From NCBI GenBank assembly GCA_030647905.1, contig JAUSJA010000037.1, positions 76,030 through 134,199 of the forward strand: a stretch of 58,170 nt of DNA, given 5' to 3'. Shown here piece by piece: positions 57,340 through 58,170 of this stretch (position 1 is the stretch's first letter; every line of letters begins with the position of its first letter). The stretch is from Gemmatimonadaceae bacterium (GTDB taxonomy: Bacteria > Gemmatimonadota > Gemmatimonadetes > Gemmatimonadales > Gemmatimonadaceae). Under the pieces are notes generated by a model. It made no database searches, had not been told where the DNA came from, and was given only the letters and a program-made list of their open reading frames with translations. A program made the position numbers and the translations under genes.

Positions 57340-57374
57340 AAAAAGGCGCCACACATTACGTGTGACGCCTTTTT
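57340..57374 (-). terminator. rRNA operon terminator
   Basis: Stem AAAAAGGCG (c) CACAC / GTGTG (a) CGCCTTTTT with loop ATTAC, flanked by A and T runs, so in the - direction the GC-rich stem is followed by a run of Ts. A textbook intrinsic terminator just beyond the 5S gene. Confidence 0.9.
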
Positions 57375-57381
57375 CAAAGGG

Positions 57382-57498
57382 TGCCGGCGACGGCCTACTC
57401 TCCCGCGTCCTCTCGGACGGAGTACCATCGGCGCTGCAGGTCTTAACGCTCGTGTTCGGAATGGGAACGGGTGTGGCCCCTGCGCTCTAGTCGCCAGC
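57382..57498 (-). rRNA. rrf: 5S ribosomal RNA
   Basis: The - strand reads CTGGCGACTAGAGCGCAGGG, then the conserved CCCATTCCGAACACG and GCGCCGATGGTACT, closing with GAGAGTAGGCCGTCGCCGG. CTGGCGAC pairs with GTCGCCGG (one G-U) as helix I. Ends are estimated to within a few bases. Confidence 0.93.
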
Positions 57499-57567
57499 GA
57501 TGTGTGATCGCTGGCGACTGCCAGCGATGTGTGATCGCTCGGATGTCATTCCTATGGAAGGAATGAC
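57493..57567 (-). repeat. 23S-5S spacer: 20-base direct repeat and processing-type hairpin
   Basis: GCCAGCGATGTGTGATCGCT occurs at 57493-57512 and again, identical, at 57520-57539, a 27-base tandem unit that includes the 5' end of the 5S gene. Close by, GTCATTCC (57545-57552) pairs with GGAATGAC (57560-57567) around a 7-base loop, which may be a processing stem of the pre-rRNA. Confidence 0.75.
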
Positions 57568-57669
57568 GACGGAAGTAGTGTGATCGTGTGACTCTGAATC
57601 AACAGGTTAGACTGCGATATGCGTTTGTTCGGATTGCTTCGGCATTTAATCCGAAGACAATAAAAGAAG

Positions 57670-58170
<501 letters not shown>

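Overview
The window is a gene-dense, GC-rich chromosomal segment from a Gram-negative-type (diderm, lipopolysaccharide-bearing) bacterium. The combination fits Gemmatimonadota best: an LpxC-FabZ fusion, a lipid A operon with BamA and Skp, BshC (bacillithiol), McsA-McsB-ClpC, a PorV/PorQ-family protein, and many start codons overlapping stops (ATGA, GTGA, TTGA). That placement is inferred from gene content and was not searched. Nearly everything is housekeeping or envelope biogenesis. I saw no defence island, prophage, CRISPR array or biosynthetic cluster.

Left arm (1-15.9 kb, all genes on +). A tight operon runs kdsB (cut by the window edge), pyrG, kdsA, kdsD, lptC-like, lptA/OstA-like, lptB (with an unusual N-terminal extension of about 150 residues) and rpoN: Kdo supply, the LPS export bridge and sigma-54. 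It is followed by an envelope-glycan set (two GT2, one GT4, a UPF0104-type membrane protein, a YfhO-like membrane protein) and dapF.

Junction (15.9-17.3 kb). After dapF come short GTTACCC-type repeats, then a 28-bp sequence closely resembling a chromosome dimer resolution (dif) site, a hairpin terminator, a TPR protein gene, tRNA-Arg(CCU), and the broken ends of a tyrosine recombinase and an IS256-family transposase. Every gene left of the dif-like site is on + and every gene right of it is on -, as expected at a replication terminus.

Right arm (16.2-58.2 kb, all genes on -). In transcription order from the right edge: 23S rRNA 3' part and 5S rRNA; era, a 55-residue Trm112-like protein and a PorV-like protein; a Ca2+/H+ exchanger; a GGDEF protein, a zinc-ribbon protein, prfB (with the programmed +1 frameshift), lysS, lolC/E-like and lolD; mcsA-mcsB-clpC; the outer-membrane/lipid A operon bamA, skp, lpxD, lpxC-fabZ, lpxA, Gfo/Idh oxidoreductase, lpxB, DUF374 acyltransferase and lpxK; glutamate dehydrogenase, rlmH, a methyltransferase, bshC, murJ; uvrC; a nine-gene overlapping run (PDZ/radical SAM protein, der, plsY, gpsA, a MerR regulator, GT2, surE, pcm, a small acidic protein, acyP); and a Tat-exported DUF362 protein.

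The strongest items for follow-up are the dif-like site with the strand switch, the LptB fusion, the oxidoreductase placed between lpxA and lpxB (GnnA-like position, no GnnB, apparent CTG start), the McsAB-ClpC module in an LPS-bearing genome, and an rRNA operon only about 41 kb from the proposed terminus.
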